Shown piece after piece: positions 10,089 through 21,555 of a stretch of 64,000 nt of DNA. The translations under genes were made by a program, and so were the position numbers. The stretch is taken from assembly GCA_033557465.1 (NCBI GenBank), contig CM066043.1:112024278-112088277 (forward strand), given 5' to 3'. Each line of letters begins with the position of its first letter. Positions within the stretch are counted from its first letter, which is position 1. A model generated the notes under the pieces. That model was given only the letters and a program-made list of their open reading frames with translations, made no database searches and was not told where the DNA came from. Source of the DNA: Ichthyophis bannanicus (Eukaryota > Chordata > Amphibia > Gymnophiona > Ichthyophiidae).

Positions 10089-10755
10089 TGACTTATGTTT
10101 TGATACCCTAGATCCATGAGAGGAAGACTATGCCCTCAATGACGTCGATACTAAAGACACTGCGTCTGAGGCAGAGTGTGCCTAACTTTGCAGCATGATG
10201 CTGCAGGCCTCTCTTTGTCATCTTCCTATATAAAGGACTTTCAGAAGGCTGGTGGTCGGGCCCAAGGCATTTGAGATACCAATCATGGCTGTCGGTAGCC
10301 GAGATGGTACCGCCACACTTAGAACATTTCTTATAACCACTAGCTGTTTTTTTCCCCTTATGCCGAAGCTAATGGTAGGCTTAAGGCCTAAAATGGCGTT
10401 GATGCACTCAAGAAAGTTCTAATTTACTTCTTAGAAAAAAAGAAAAAAAAAAGAGGAGAATAAAAAAGAACCAACATTAGTCAGTCCCGGCGTTGACGGA
10501 AAGGCAGACAAAAAAACCAAAAGAAATAAAGTAATGAAATTTGCTGCGGTGACAGGATTTGCTTTCTGCTGGCACGACAGAAAACGAAGAACTGAGGAAG
10601 GAGAGTTGAGAAGGCAGGAAGGTAATGACGCAGGCACAGTGGGATGCTTCCAAAAGCTTTCCTATTGGACGCTGGGGAGCGTTCCCACGCAGGCTCCATC
10701 GGTACCAATGTCACCAATATGTGAAGACTACATTCCTGCTTGCTCCTGGAGATAA
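10089..10755 (-). mobile_element. DIRS B1, 5' end only (gag start and left ITR)
   Basis: Bases 10,260-10,350 resemble the start of gag in C (near 27,390), including GATGGTACCGCCACACTT, but are diverged. 10,440-10,620 is an A-rich noncoding leader, and 10,625-10,755 is a left terminal repeat ending CTTGCTCCTGGAGA. The rest of B1 should lie left of CR1 copy 1, outside the window. The terminus abuts ICR-flanking sequence of B2. Confidence 0.7.
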
Positions 10756-11004
10756 AAGTCCTCATGTGTGGGAATCCCTAGCTACAGGCTGCCTTGAACA
10801 AAAAAAAAAACAAAAAAACGAACATGATGCCCAAATGGGCTAATGAACATCACCTTTCTTTTTTTGGTTGCATCAGGCCTTTTATGCATTTTTAAGGCAG
10901 CTTAAACAGAAAGGAATGGGCCTAGGAGAGTTGGAGTTAGATTCTACTCTCCAAAAATATTCTGCAGTACTGATTGGTTGAATATGCTATTGTGATGGGA
11001 ATCC

Positions 11005-12260
11005 CTATCCAAATAGTGGTGAGAGGTGAAATTGTGTATCAAAGTCCACATTGCAGCTTTGCAAATCTCTTCCATGGAGGCTGAGCACGTGAGCTATCAA
11101 GGCAGCCATGGCTTTGACACTGTGAGCTATGACATGACCCTCAAAGTTTAGGCCTGCCTGGGCATAAGTTAAAGAGATGCAATCTGTGAACCAAACTGAC
11201 AAGGTACATTTGGAGGCAGTACCCCATAGCTTGTTGGGGACAAAAGAAACAAAAAGCTAGATGGACTTTCTAAGGGCCTTTACCAGGTTCAAGTAGAAAG
11301 CTATGTCTCGTTTGCAGTCCAACATGTGCAGCACAGCTTCCCGTTTGTGAGAATGGTGTTTTGGTAAAAAAGTTAGGGCGATTGACTGGTTAAGATGAAA
11401 TTCTGTAACCATCTTTGGAAGAAACTTGGAATGAATAAGAATTATCACTTTGTTGTGAAAAAAACTGCGTGTAAGGTGGATGAACTATTAGAGCTTGGAG
11501 TTCACTCACTCATAAGAACATAAGATATGCCATACTGGGTCAGACCAAGGATCCATCAAGCCCAATATCTTGTTTCTAACCATGGCCAATCCAGGTCACA
11601 AATACCTGTCAGGTTCCCAAAAGGTATACTCAGGTTCCTCATATGTGACTACCACCAAAAAAAAAAACCTTCTAGGTCGAGAATTTCAGACAACAGGTAT
11701 TGAGCAGCCTGAAAGCAGTTTTCATCAGCTGTGTTTAAACCATGTTGAGATCCCAAGATGCTGCGGGTGGCTTATAAGAAGGTCTGAGGAGAAGCAAGCC
11801 CCATATGAAGTGAATAATTAAGGGCTGTACAGAGATGGGTTTATCCTTTACACCATAAGCAGCTCCAATTGCACTGAGGTGAACCCTTACTGATTTGAAT
11901 TTGAGACCAAACTCTAAATGGTGCAGAAGGTATTCAAGCAGTGTTTGTGTGGGACAGGCGAAAGGACCTATGGAGTGTGCCTCACACCAGATAGCAAGCC
12001 TCTTCCATTTGAGAGCAAAAAACTTCTCATTGAGGCCCCCCTGGACACAAAAAGAACATTGGTGACACCAGCTGACAGAGTGGATAACATTAGTCTCTCA
12101 ACATCCAAGCTGTGAGGGCTCGGGACTTGATACTGGGATGCAACATCATTCCATCCTCCTGCGATATCAAATCTGGTGCTTGCTTTATACATCTTGGATC
12201 CCAAAAGGAGTAGAGGGAACCATGGTTGCCTGGGCCAATAATGAGCAATGAAAATTATCA
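11005..12260 (-). pseudogene. DIRS B2 tyrosine recombinase remnants
   Basis: Recombinase-like segments in several frames. 11,005-11,202 matches the C-terminal domain (FTDCISLTYAQAGL, HSVKA in place of HxVRA); the region ending FDTQFHLSPLFG shows no clear HY nucleophile. 11,257-11,448 matches the FHLNQ...LDCKR segment. 11,740-12,260 matches the N-terminal half in fragments and is interrupted by a CR1 3' fragment. It is not functional. 10,801-11,004 is the decayed noncoding tail. Confidence 0.65.
11514..11650 (-). mobile_element. CR1-like LINE 3' fragment
   Basis: Starts with the shared tail (CATAAGAACATAAGATATGC, then the block ending GTCAGACCAAGG) and runs about 135 bases. It is 5'-truncated inside the B2 recombinase. 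It is more diverged from the other copies than they are from each other. Confidence 0.75.
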
Positions 12261-12540
12261 TAACTCTGACTGTTTTGAGTTTCAGGAATATCTTGGCAAT
12301 GAGAGGTATTGGAGGATATGCATACAGAAGACCCTCCTTTCAACTGAGGAGGAAAGCATCAGACGCTAGTTTGCTGTGTGACCCCATTCTGCAGCAGAAC
12401 TGAGACACATGAATATTATGATTAGCGTCAAGGAGATCTATCAAAGGGGTGCATCACTCCCAAAAGATGTGGAGCACTATCTCCTTTGTCCAGGGTCCAC
12501 TCATAAGGTTGAAGAATTCAGTTCAGTTTTTCTGCCAGAG

Positions 12541-13262
12541 CATTTTGTTCAAACAAAAACAAAAATAGCAGTCAATAAAAAAACTCTCTCCTACTACTTA
12601 CAAACAATATATATCAAAAATTATTATAGTTATATTACTTTTAGAGTACATCATTGTCATTAAAAGTAATTGCTAAAAAGTAGGGGTATTAACAAACACT
12701 CTATTAGGCAATACAGGGCTAAATCAGTGCAACAAGCGCTTGATAGGCCCCAGAGTGCCTTCAAGATGGTGCATCATCATTTATCCCACACCTATACACT
12801 ATAAGGCAGCACCAACAGTGTGATAAATACAAACATCAACAAGAGATATAACCAGTGAAATAATGCCACACAACAGACACTAAATGAAAACCATATAAAA
12901 GATAAAAACCATAAGAATAGAACTCAAACACCGATTTCAAAAATACAATCCAAAAAGGACAGTTCCAAATAGTAGAAAAATACTTAGCTCATAGGCTTTG
13001 CCAAAAGAGGCATAAACGATAATGTCCCAAGTTCTGTAATGTCCAAAATTCTTGCAAAAACTTGAATTGTACTGTTACTTAAACATGCCTGACAACTTCT
13101 ATTGCTGGTGTCATAGTGTTTCAGTAGAAACTCTGCCTGTGATGGGAGCGTTAATTTCAATATCTTTCAAGCATTCTCACACCTCCCGCTGGCAACAAGG
13201 TGTTCCAAAAGATACTCTGATGGCAGCAGGGGTTGTAAACTACAAAACACAACAATGTAGCA
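12541..13262. other. Unidentified 0.7-kb insertion in DIRS B2
   Basis: AT-rich sequence that interrupts the RNase H reading between 12,540 and 13,263. No long frame, recognisable domain or clear terminal repeat is visible, and I could not assign a class or a target duplication. Confidence 0.4.
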
Positions 13263-13479
13263 CCACACATATCTAAACCATAACATTTTGCTTCCCAACA
13301 CAGGAGATAAAATTCCATTCCTCCCTGCTCATTGATGTAGAGCATAACAACTTAACTGTCAGTTTGAAACTGAACAATTTGGTTGGACAACCAATCTTTA
13401 AAAGCCCTTAGAGCATTTGCTATCGCTCGCAGTTACAAGAAGCTGATCTGATGGAGACCCTCTTGTAGGGAGTCTCCTG

Positions 13480-13663
13480 CTCTCCATCTGTGTATCCTTA
13501 CCATGCCCCTAGACATATAATTGTCCCCAGCTGTTGTGTTGTCTGTCATGACTAAAAATTAAAAGTTCTTACAACTAGTGACCGTCTTTTATATATATCT
13601 GTACAGTGCTGCGTATGCCTTGTAGCGCTATAGAAACGATCGGCAGCAGCAGTAGTAGTAGAG
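13480..13663 (+). mobile_element. LINE/SINE 3' tail fragment
   Basis: A short non-DIRS block ending TGCCTTGTAGCGCTATAGAA followed by a CAG/TAG trinucleotide run. The wording resembles L2-type LINE or SINE 3' tails of vertebrates. It lies within B2 RNase H; the left boundary is approximate. Confidence 0.5.
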
Positions 13664-13903
13664 GGACCAATTTCCCAGAGTGTGAAACCTAACGAGATGA
13701 GCTCGCCCATCCCAGCCTGGACACATCTGTCGTGAGTAATTGCTGATGGGCATACATTTGGAAAGGTAGACTACTGACAAGATTTTCTTGGACAGTCCAC
13801 CATATCAGAGACTGAACAAGAAGGGCGGTGACAGACAGAACATCTTTGAGACTTCTCATAGCCTGAGACCATTGAGATCCACTGAGAACTTGTCTCATAT
13901 GGA

Positions 13904-15712
13904 CACATAGAAACATAGAAACATGATGACAGAAAAAGACCACAAGGCCCATCTAGTCTGTCCTTCCATAACAACAACTACAACAGTCCACTTTTTACCT
14001 TTAGAGATCCTCTGTGTTGGTCCCATGCTTTTTTGAATTCAGTTACTGTCCTCATTTCTACCACCTCCACTGGGAGACTATTCCACGGATCCACTACTCT
14101 TTCCGTAAAGAAATATTTCCGCATATCACTCCTGAATCTATCTCCCTTCACCCTCATCCCATGTCCCCTCGTCGCAGAACTTGCTTTCAATTGAAAGAGG
14201 CTCTCTCCCTGAACATTTATGCCACGGAGGTATTTAAACATCTCAATCATATCACCTCTATCCCGCCTTTCCTCTAAGGTGTACATATTAAGATCCTTAA
14301 GTCTGTCCTCATATGCTTTATAATGAAGACTACTAATCATCTTAGTAGCAACCCTCTGCACCGACTCCATCCTGTTCACATCCTTTTGAAGGTGCGGTCT
14401 CCAGAATTGCACACCATACTCCAAATGAGGTCGCACCAAAGACTTATACAGAGGCATTATCACCTCCTTTTTTCTCCTAGCCATTCCTCTCCGTATGCAC
14501 CCAAGCATCCTTCTAGCTTTTGCCGTCGCCTTTTCTACCTGTTTAGCTACTTTAAGATCATCGGACACAACTACGCCTAGGTCCCGCTCTTCTTTAGTGG
14601 ACAAAAGTACTTCACCTCCTATGCTGTATTGCTCCCTTGGATTGCTGCAGCCCAAATGCATGACCTTACATTTTTTAACATTAAATCCCAGCTGCCAAAT
14701 TCTAGACCATTCTTCAAGCTTAGCTAGATCCCTCCTCATGTTATCTACACCTTCCTGGGTGTCTACTTTATTGCAGATTTTGATATCATCCGCAAAGAGG
14801 CAAACCTTACCCGACAGCCCTTCCGCTATATCACTAACAAAGATGTTAAAAAGAATCGGACCAAGGACAGATCCCTGGGGCACACCACTGGTAACATCCT
14901 TCTCCTCAGAGTGAGCTCCATTTACTTGTACTCTTTGTCGCCTCCCACCCAACCAATTTCTAACCCAAGCAGTAACTTTAGGGTCCATCCCTAGGGTGCT
15001 CAGTTTGTTTATAAGTCGCCTGTGAGGAACAGTGTCAAAGGCTTTACTGAAATCTAAATACACCACATCTAGAGCTCTCCCTCGGTCCAACTCCCTGGTC
15101 ACCCAGTCAAAGAAATCAATCAGATTTGTCTGACAAGACCTGCCTCTGGTGAATCCATGCTGCCTCGGATCCTGTAATCCGCTGGACTCCAGAAACCTCA
15201 CTATTTTCTCTTTCAACAGCGTTTCCATTAATTTACTCACCACTGAAGTTAAACTAACCGGCCTGTAGTTTTCAACCACATCCTTACTTCCGCTTTTGTG
15301 TAAAGGCACCACATGAGCCTCTCTCCAGTCCTTTGGCACCACTCCCGACTCCAACGAGGCATTGAAAAGGTCAGTCAGTGGAGTTGCTAGAACGTCCCCA
15401 AGTTCCCTCAGTATTCTAGGGTGTATCCCATCCGGTCCCATCGCTTTGTCTACTTTAAGTTGAGCTAGTTTCTCACGAACACAGTCTTCTGAAAATTGTT
15501 CAAGATGTCCCTCGCTTCTGTTCTTATTTGTGGGTGTTTTCTGAGGTCCTGCTCCTGGTTCTTCATCTGTGAACACAGAACAAAAATATTTGTTAAGCAA
15601 TTCCGCTTTATCCTTATCAGCTTCTACATATTCCCCCCCTGTACCCTTGAGTCTGACAATACCACTTTTGCCCTTCCTCTTCTCACTAATATATCTGAAA
15701 AATGCCAAGGGT
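13904..15712 (-). mobile_element. CR1-clade LINE, second family, 5'-truncated
   Basis: The 3' end at 13,904 starts ACACATAGAAACATAGAAAC, different from the other CR1 tails here. The element runs to about 15,712, where DIRS RT coding resumes. About 15 bases of the DIRS target appear to be missing across the insertion compared with copy G. The open reading frame suggests a comparatively young copy. Confidence 0.82.
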
Positions 15713-15798
15713 GTTACATGAACTGTTGAGGCAGTGTGGCAGAGTAGTCTCAACATGGCACTATCTGACATCTGCCGACTCATTTGAATCTCCTGCAC
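13978..15798 (-). CDS. LINE reverse transcriptase, open, fused to DIRS codons at its N-terminus
   Basis: 606 codons. The first ~30 residues (including LCHTASTVHVTP) come from DIRS B2 RT (15,798-15,712). The rest is a CR1-type [43 protein letters not shown], then a C-terminal domain ending SLKVKSGLL. All catalytic Asp are present and no stop interrupts. The endonuclease is missing through 5' truncation. The fusion is an accident of insertion, and expression is unproven. Confidence 0.82.
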   Translation of the reverse strand: MQEIQMSRQMSDSAMLRLLCHTASTVHVTPLAFFRYISEKRKGKSGIVRLKGTGGEYVEADKDKAELLNKYFCSVFTDEEPGAGPQKTPTNKNRSEGHLEQFSEDCVREKLAQLKVDKAMGPDGIHPRILRELGDVLATPLTDLFNASLESGVVPKDWREAHVVPLHKSGSKDVVENYRPVSLTSVVSKLMETLLKEKIVRFLESSGLQDPRQHGFTRGRSCQTNLIDFFDWVTRELDRGRALDVVYLDFSKAFDTVPHRRLINKLSTLGMDPKVTAWVRNWLGGRRQRVQVNGAHSEEKDVTSGVPQGSVLGPILFNIFVSDIAEGLSGKVCLFADDIKICNKVDTQEGVDNMRRDLAKLEEWSRIWQLGFNVKKCKVMHLGCSNPREQYSIGGEVLLSTKEERDLGVVVSDDLKVAKQVEKATAKARRMLGCIRRGMARRKKEVIMPLYKSLVRPHLEYGVQFWRPHLQKDVNRMESVQRVATKMISSLHYKAYEDRLKDLNMYTLEERRDRGDMIEMFKYLRGINVQGESLFQLKASSATRGHGMRVKGDRFRSDMRKYFFTERVVDPWNSLPVEVVEMRTVTEFKKAWDQHRGSLKVKSGLL

Positions 15799-15799
15799 T

Positions 15800-16436
15800 T
15801 CCGATCAAGGTTAGATTCATTTAGAAACTTCTCGTTATCACACATAGGGCTCTGCACACCAGCATCCCACAGTATCTGGCTGACACTATTCACCTTCAAC
15901 CGGCCCCTGAGTCTCCTTCGTTCTGCACATGGCAACTGTCTTTTCCTCCCCTCCCCCTCTCAGGCCCACCTCGAACTCACCCGACATTCTGCGTTTTTCT
16001 TCCTAAGCCCCGCCCTATGGAACTCGCTCCCGCACTCCTTTTGCACTGAATTATCTTTCTCTCGTTTTAAAGCTCTTCTTAAAACACACCTTTTCTGCCA
16101 GGCCTACGATCTCCCTGCTCCCGCCGATGGCTTCGCCTGCCCTAGTTGTGCCCCCCACCCTTTATAATGTGGTACCCTTACAACCAGGTCACCCCACTGA
16201 GTCCCCTCTCAGTTGTCTTTTGTCTAAAAAAAATAAAATAAAATAAAAAATTCAACCTCTGCCTCTGTTCCTGTCCTCTGTTTCGTTCTGCTTTACCTAT
16301 CCCTGTTCTATTTGCTGATGGCGTTCCTTTCTGGCTTTATTTTTCAGTAGCCAATATATATTTTTTTATTGTACACCGCCCTGACGCTCCGGCATGGGCG
16401 GTATATCAAACCTCACAAATAAAGATAAAGATCTTC
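15800..16436 (+). mobile_element. L2-like LINE 3' end
   Basis: Plus-strand coding traces typical of the RT C-terminus of L2-type LINEs (HRALHTS, PALWNSLP, LKTHLFCQAYDLP) spread over two frames. A 3' UTR follows with GTACACCGCCCTGACG and ends in an AATAAAGATAAAGAT repeat. It is 5'-truncated and inserted in the B2 RT region. Confidence 0.72.
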
Positions 16437-16559
16437 ATCAATCTGTATAGTCTGTCATGTGGGAGAAAAGCTCTCGAGTGAACTGTGTTAAGCAGAGTTC
16501 CAATGAACTCTAATTGTTGGGAGGGGAAAATATGAGACTTAGGGTAGTTTATTATGAAC

Positions 16560-16683
16560 CTTAGAGATTTGCATACAATGGAGGCAGTGAATGCAAATCT
16601 CTCTCATACGTATTCATTGTGGGTATCCTGAAAACCTGACTGGCTAGATGTGTCTTAAGGATTGGGTTGAGAACCTCTGTTCT
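16560..16683 (+). mobile_element. hAT-type terminal fragment
   Basis: Contains ATGCAAATCTCTCTCA and ATCCTGAAAACCTGACTGGC and ends GGGTTGAGAACCTCTG, like the end of nonautonomous hAT elements (GGTTGAGAACCACTG). Only one end is evident. Confidence 0.55.
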
Positions 16684-17340
16684 AAAGTGGTGCCTTTGAG
16701 CAACCAATTCTTCATGTAGGGAAAGATATTCAATCCCAGCCTGCGTAGAAATGCTTCTACCATAGCAAGGAATTTTGTGAATATCTGAGGTGCTGACATG
16801 AAGCCAAAGAGCAGTAAGTAGTAATGGAAGTGTACCTTTTCTACAACTAATCTAAGATATTTCCAGTGGCTGAGATGTGGGTATATGCATTCTCTAGATC
16901 CAAAGATCATAACCAATCTCCCTTTTGCAGATAAGGGAGTACGCAGAGAAATCATTCTGAACTTCTTTGACCAAATACTCATTCAGATCTATTAGGTTTA
17001 AGATGGAACAGTATCCTCATGTTTCTTTTGGTGACCAGAAGGCTCCTCGAGTAAAATTCCTTCCCTTCCTGCCCTGGTGGAACAGGCTCGATTGTTAGTG
17101 CACTCTGAAGAGTGGCAAATTCCTGAAGAAGTAGCTCCTGATGCTGAGGGCTTAGAGATTGAACCCTTTGAGGACAAGTTGGAGGAAGGCCAAACAAATG
17201 CAATTTATAGCCTCTTTGGCTAATTTGTAACACACAAGAGTTGGCGATTACATGGGGGCACCCCTGAGCAAAAAGGATGAGCCTCCCTCCCATAGGAGAG
17301 TTCTCCTCCAAGGCTAGAGGTAGGGTGGCTACACTCTACA
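16684..17340 (-). pseudogene. DIRS B2 reverse transcriptase remnant
   Basis: Two frames with recognisable RT pieces. 16,979-17,311 matches the N-terminal region (QELLLQEFATL, GKEFYSRSLLVTKR). 16,644-16,982 matches the palm. The catalytic box reads YMKNW in place of YLDDW, so the enzyme is dead. The adjoining 16,437-16,559 is decayed RT. Confidence 0.75.
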
Positions 17341-17734
17341 GGAATCAGTCAAAACCGACCCCTGGCTTTGGCTGCAGAGTGGGCTTCTGTGACATCTCTT
17401 GCTTTGGTCGCACTGGAGAAGTCTGCTTTGCTTGGAAGTAATGAGAGCCAGGGAAGTTCTTATGCCTTTGAGAGAAGTCAGTCTTTCTTTGGCTATGACC
17501 TTGAAACCTCCTGTGGTAGAAGGCCAACTCAGACGTGCACCTTGAGAGATTATGAACTGTAATTGATTGCTTCTCTATGAAACTTGCAATTTCTTTCACT
17601 TTATCTTCAAAGAGATTCTTTAAGCGGCATGACACGGCATGGCATGGCACATTGGCAAGCTATTCTTGTACTGATGTCCAAAGATCTGAAATCCAGAACC
17701 AGGCAAGACTCCGGACACCAATACACATTGCAGC

Positions 17735-17990
17735 AGCTTTGAATGCATAAAACCAAAAAACAAAAAAATATGCAACGTGTGCTGTTGAGTCAATGCTGAC
17801 TCTTGGCGATGCAGCAATCCCCGAATTTTCTGGAAGTAGACTGCCAGGCCTTTCTTCCAAGACAGTGGAGGGCAAAAAGTGATTTGCCTAAGACCACAAA
17901 ATAAGTGCCAGTAGGAAATGACCCTTGGTTTCTTGCTGACCAGCTTACTGCTCTAATGTTCGGTACATCAAGCCAATCTTTCTACTAACT
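17735..17990 (+). mobile_element. SINE-like block, possibly RTE-derived
   Basis: Contains GTTGAGTCAATGCTGACTCT, then TTGGTTTCTTGCTGACCAGC, in the order seen in SINEs derived from RTE-type LINE tails. No tRNA-like head or target duplication was recognised; assignment is tentative. Confidence 0.4.
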
Positions 17991-18730
17991 AGAGGTACAG
18001 TGAGGGAGTGTCTCCCACGTTCTCATATGCAACCTCTGAAGGATCATGGGCACGGGCACTGCCACTGCCTTCTTGGGGACTGTGGAGTACTGGATGATAT
18101 CCAGTTCTTCTGTTTTGGGCTCATCCTCACAAAGAAAATGGTATGGCCTTGGCTATAAACCCACAAAATCTTGGAAAGTCATATCCTCGGGTGAAGACTT
18201 AGGTCTTTTGTGAGGAGGAGAAGAATCAGAGAGGAGCTCTGGAGATCTGTCCTCTGACAGAATTTATGACTCCTCTTCTGTGGTCCAGCCTTTTGAATCA
18301 GACTCAGACAGTAAGTCAAAGTACTTCTGAGTCTGCCTGGTTGATTCTCCTGTCCTTTGGGGGATTGAACCAACATTCCCAGAGGAGCTCCCACAGATGA
18401 CTTCCTGCATACTGGGGGCCATCAGACCCCAATACACTGGAGAGTGAGATTAGCCAGCCAGGAAGTGGTGTTGAGACCTGTTTATGTCCAAATGTCGATG
18501 CCTCTCCCTCCTGCAGGCATACTGTGTTTTTCAAGGATAGGTTGTATGCTCCGAGGCAGCATAGCCACATTCATCGAGACTCTGACATGTTGCATGGTGA
18601 AGAGCATTATGATTCTTTCCTCGACAGCCTTCAGAAGGTGATTCTCCACAGCTACCATGTCCAGAGTTATAGGAGGCACAGCAGAATCAGCTGATGTTCC
18701 TGAAATCTGAGAAGGTGCATAAGCAGGCTG

Positions 18731-19168
18731 TTAAGAACATAAGATATGCCATACTGAGTCAGACCAAGGTCCATCAAGCCCAGTATCCTGTTTCCAACAG
18801 TGGCCAATCTAGGTCGTACGTACCTAGCAGTTTCCCCAAAAGAGACAGGTTCCGCAATGCTTGTACTGGGTCAAGCATTGATATCCTAGGTCCCTTCTTA
18901 ATAATGGTTTATGGACCTTTCCTCCAGGAACTTGTCCAAACCTTTTTTAAATCCAGCTACACTAAGAGCCTTTACTACATCCTCCGGTAACAAATTCCAG
19001 AGTTTGATTACACGTTGAGTGAAAAAATATTTTCTTTTATTAGTCTTAACTAGTTTACCCTGTAGCTTCATTGCATGTCCCCTGGTCTTTCTATATTCTG
19101 ATAACGTAAACAATCGATCTACGTTTACCCGTTCCACTCCGTTCATTAATTTATAGACTTCTATCAAT
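18731..19168 (-). mobile_element. CR1-like LINE 3' fragment with ORF2 C-terminus
   Basis: Shared tail at 18,731, then ORF2 C-terminal coding (18,898-19,167) open from [18 protein letters not shown] to the SINHY end. 5'-truncated, within B2 gag. Confidence 0.85.
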
Positions 19169-19741
19169 GACTTCTATCTTGACTTAAGGAACAGTGAGGT
19201 TTAGCCTTTCTCCCTTCAGGGCATCTTAGAGAGGTGCTCTTGCAATCCCTCGATGCTCTGTGCCTTAGAGGATTCTGATGTCAATACATCTGGGCCTCCA
19301 CCTGATGTTCCACATCCTTGCCCTTCGATGTCGATGAAGACTACGCCGAATCTTTGACAGATGTCAACAGGTGATTGGCTCTAAGTGGGCTCAGGTTTCT
19401 CCCAACCCTCCAGCCCACTTTTTGTCATCTGCAAATATAAATTAGAAGACAAGGGCTTATAATGGGGTACCAAAACACTGGAGGCACCATTTGTGTGTGT
19501 CCATGATGGACATGGTCCTTGAGCACCTTGAACTGTTTTTAAACTCACTGACAATTTTCTGAGTCATGTCATCCGGAAAAATAGCTGCAGCAAAATTAAA
19601 AGGCTTGATTTTGAAAAATGAATTACCTGACTGAACACCAAGCTGTAAAGAAAGGAACTTTAAACAGTCAAAAAACGTATTTACAGAGAATAAAGGAAAG
19701 AGAAGTACACTGTGATGGCAGGTTAGTAAAGAGGCGATGAA

Positions 19742-19960
19742 ATTTTACTTACCATTAATTTTGTTTCCTGCAGTCCTGCTAGATCAGTCTAGACAAGTGG
19801 GTTGTGCCCCTTTGCCAGCAGATGATGGAGACGGAGAAAAGACCAGAAACATCAATGACGTCACTACTGGTACTTAGCCCAGTGCAACTAGGAGCACCCT
19901 TCAGTTTAACTTTCTAACCAAGCAGAAGGAGAAAGTCCAAAGCAAAAACTGCTTTACTCA
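19742..19960 (-). repeat. DIRS D right inverted terminal repeat
   Basis: Begins near TTTTACTTACCATTAATT. In element sense it gives ATG|GTAAGT (complement of 19,747-19,755), a splice-donor consensus. Its inverted partner is at 43,045-43,208. A 20-base unit (GTCAATGATCAACACCAACA) is tandemly doubled at about 20,010-20,050 beside it. Confidence 0.75.
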
Positions 19961-20086
19961 TCTAAATTTGACTTTTTTTTTGTAAACCAATGCAACCACG
20001 CAACGGTAACAGTCAATGATCAACACCAACAGTCAATGATCAACACCAATCACCTCTTCAGAAATGTACAGAATACAGATTGGGCA

Positions 20087-20184
20087 GGTCTTGAACTGAT
20101 CTAGCAGGATTATAGGAAAGGAAATTAATGGTAAGGAAAATGTTACCTTCCAGAGCATCCTGCTAGACCAGTCCAGACAAGTGG
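20087..20184. repeat. DIRS D internal complementary region
   Basis: The first half (CTGATCTAGCAGGATTATAG onward) is the reverse complement of the right end near 19,745-19,790. The second half (CATCCTGCTAGACCAGTCCA, GACAAGTGGG) matches the complement of the left end near 43,180-43,208. This is the same layout as in DIRS A. Confidence 0.7.
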
Positions 20185-20189
20185 GAAGT

Positions 20190-21555
20190 ACCGAAGCTAC
20201 TCTCCACCAGGTGGAAGAAACTGCAGCCACAAGCACCTGAGAACCAAAGTGGGCTTCCTCCCGTGCCTGAAGGTCTAGCCAATAATGCCTACAAAGGTAG
20301 ACAAGGAAGACCTTGTTGCTGCTTGACAGATATCCAGAGAAGACACACTGGAATGCTCTGCCCAAGAGGTGGCTTGAGCCCTGTTCGAATGGGCTCTCAG
20401 ACCTTATAGAACAAGCTTGCCATGCAGAAGATATGCCGAAGTGATAACTTCTTTGATCCAGCGTGCAAATGTGGTCTTTGAAGCCAGTCTTTGAAGCGAG
20501 GCAGTCTGAGAGATGAAAAATTTGTTACCTCCGGGTAACGAAGAAGAATTAGATGAAGCAAAGGAGCCTATCCTTATCCAAGCACTGCTCTGACGAAAAG
20601 GAAGGCAGCGAAATCACCTGGTTGACATGGAAAGATGAAACTACCTTAGGCAAAAAGAAAGGCACCGGGAGGAAACTGACTCCTGAGAACAAAAAGGACA
20701 TTGACAGGACAGGGCCTGCAACTCGGACACCCAGTGAGCTGATGCCACAGTAATCAGACATACTGCTTTCAAAGAAAGATTCTTCAAAGTGGCCCTCTTT
20801 GAAGGCTCAAAGGGAGCTGCTGAAGAGGCCTTGAGTACCAGTGCGAAATCCTATGGAGGCACCAATGGCCAAACAGGAGGTTTAGTAAACGAATACGTCA
20901 CAGGAAGTGAGTTACATCGGTGTGAGATGCAAGGGGCCGACCAGCAACTGCCCTTGAAAGCGAGAGAGGGCTGCCACATATACCCTAAGGGAATTATAGG
21001 AAAGTTCCTTTTCAAACCCATTCTGCAGAAATGCCAGCATGACTGGCACCTGTGTGTGCCACAGGGAAGATGTTGCCTGCAACACCACAGCTCAAACATC
21101 TGCCACACCCCACATAAGCCAAGGATGTAGAACTGCACCTTTCTACGAGTAATGTGAAAATAACTCCTGCCGAATAACACTTACGAGCTGGCTGTCACCT
21201 CTCAAGGGCCAGGCCGTAAGCGAGAAGGGAGCCGGATCATCTAGGATGGCAGGGCCCTGACACAGCACACCTCTGCGACTTCCTAGGATCAGAGGTTGCG
21301 CCACCACAAGTCTCCTTAGATCTTCATATCATGGATGACATGGCCAATCTGGGGTCATCAGGATCACCATTCTAGGGTGACTATCTGGTGAAGGACGTGA
21401 TCAATTTTGCCCATGGAGGGAACATGTAGAGGAGAGTTGCCCAGAACCAAGGCTGGACTAGCGCACTGATTCCCCAGGATGTGCGCTCCTTCCATCGGCT
21501 GAAGAACAAGGACACTTTGCATTGTCCAAACATCACTATCACTGGGCTTTATGCT
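20190..21555 (-). pseudogene. DIRS D recombinase and RNase H C-terminus remnants
   Basis: Decayed recombinase text on the minus strand, for example a DICQAATRSS-like match to DICRAATWSS near 20,300-20,345. Toward 21,190-21,330 the reading resembles the RNase H C-terminal extension (PDWPCHPWYEDL-like). No useful open frame and no assignable catalytic set. Confidence 0.5.

Larger units (their letters stand above)
12262..13903 (-). pseudogene. DIRS B2 RNase H region remnants
   Basis: Three pieces. 12,262-12,540 matches the C-terminal extension. 13,263-13,479 carries MLYINEQGG, matching MFYVNKQGG of RNase H. 13,664-13,903 matches the connection before RNase H (LTTDVSRLGW for LTTDAS..GW near 13,710-13,735). 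They are separated by an unidentified 0.7-kb insertion and a LINE tail. Frames are disrupted throughout. Confidence 0.65.
17345..19470 (-). pseudogene. DIRS B2 gag remnants
   Basis: 17,345-17,650 matches the Lys/Gln/Pro-rich gag C-terminus. Gag-like text continues at 17,990-18,730 and 19,169-19,470, the last segment resembling the finger at the gag N-terminus (cf. 6,110-6,150 in A). Frames are broken. A SINE-like block and a CR1 3' fragment interrupt it. 19,471-19,741 is a noncoding leader. Confidence 0.55.

Noticed and set aside
10757..19741. Host protein-coding exons in decayed stretches
   Set aside because: Every frame with recognisable motifs matches DIRS or LINE coding. No exon with plausible splice sites and host-like content was seen.
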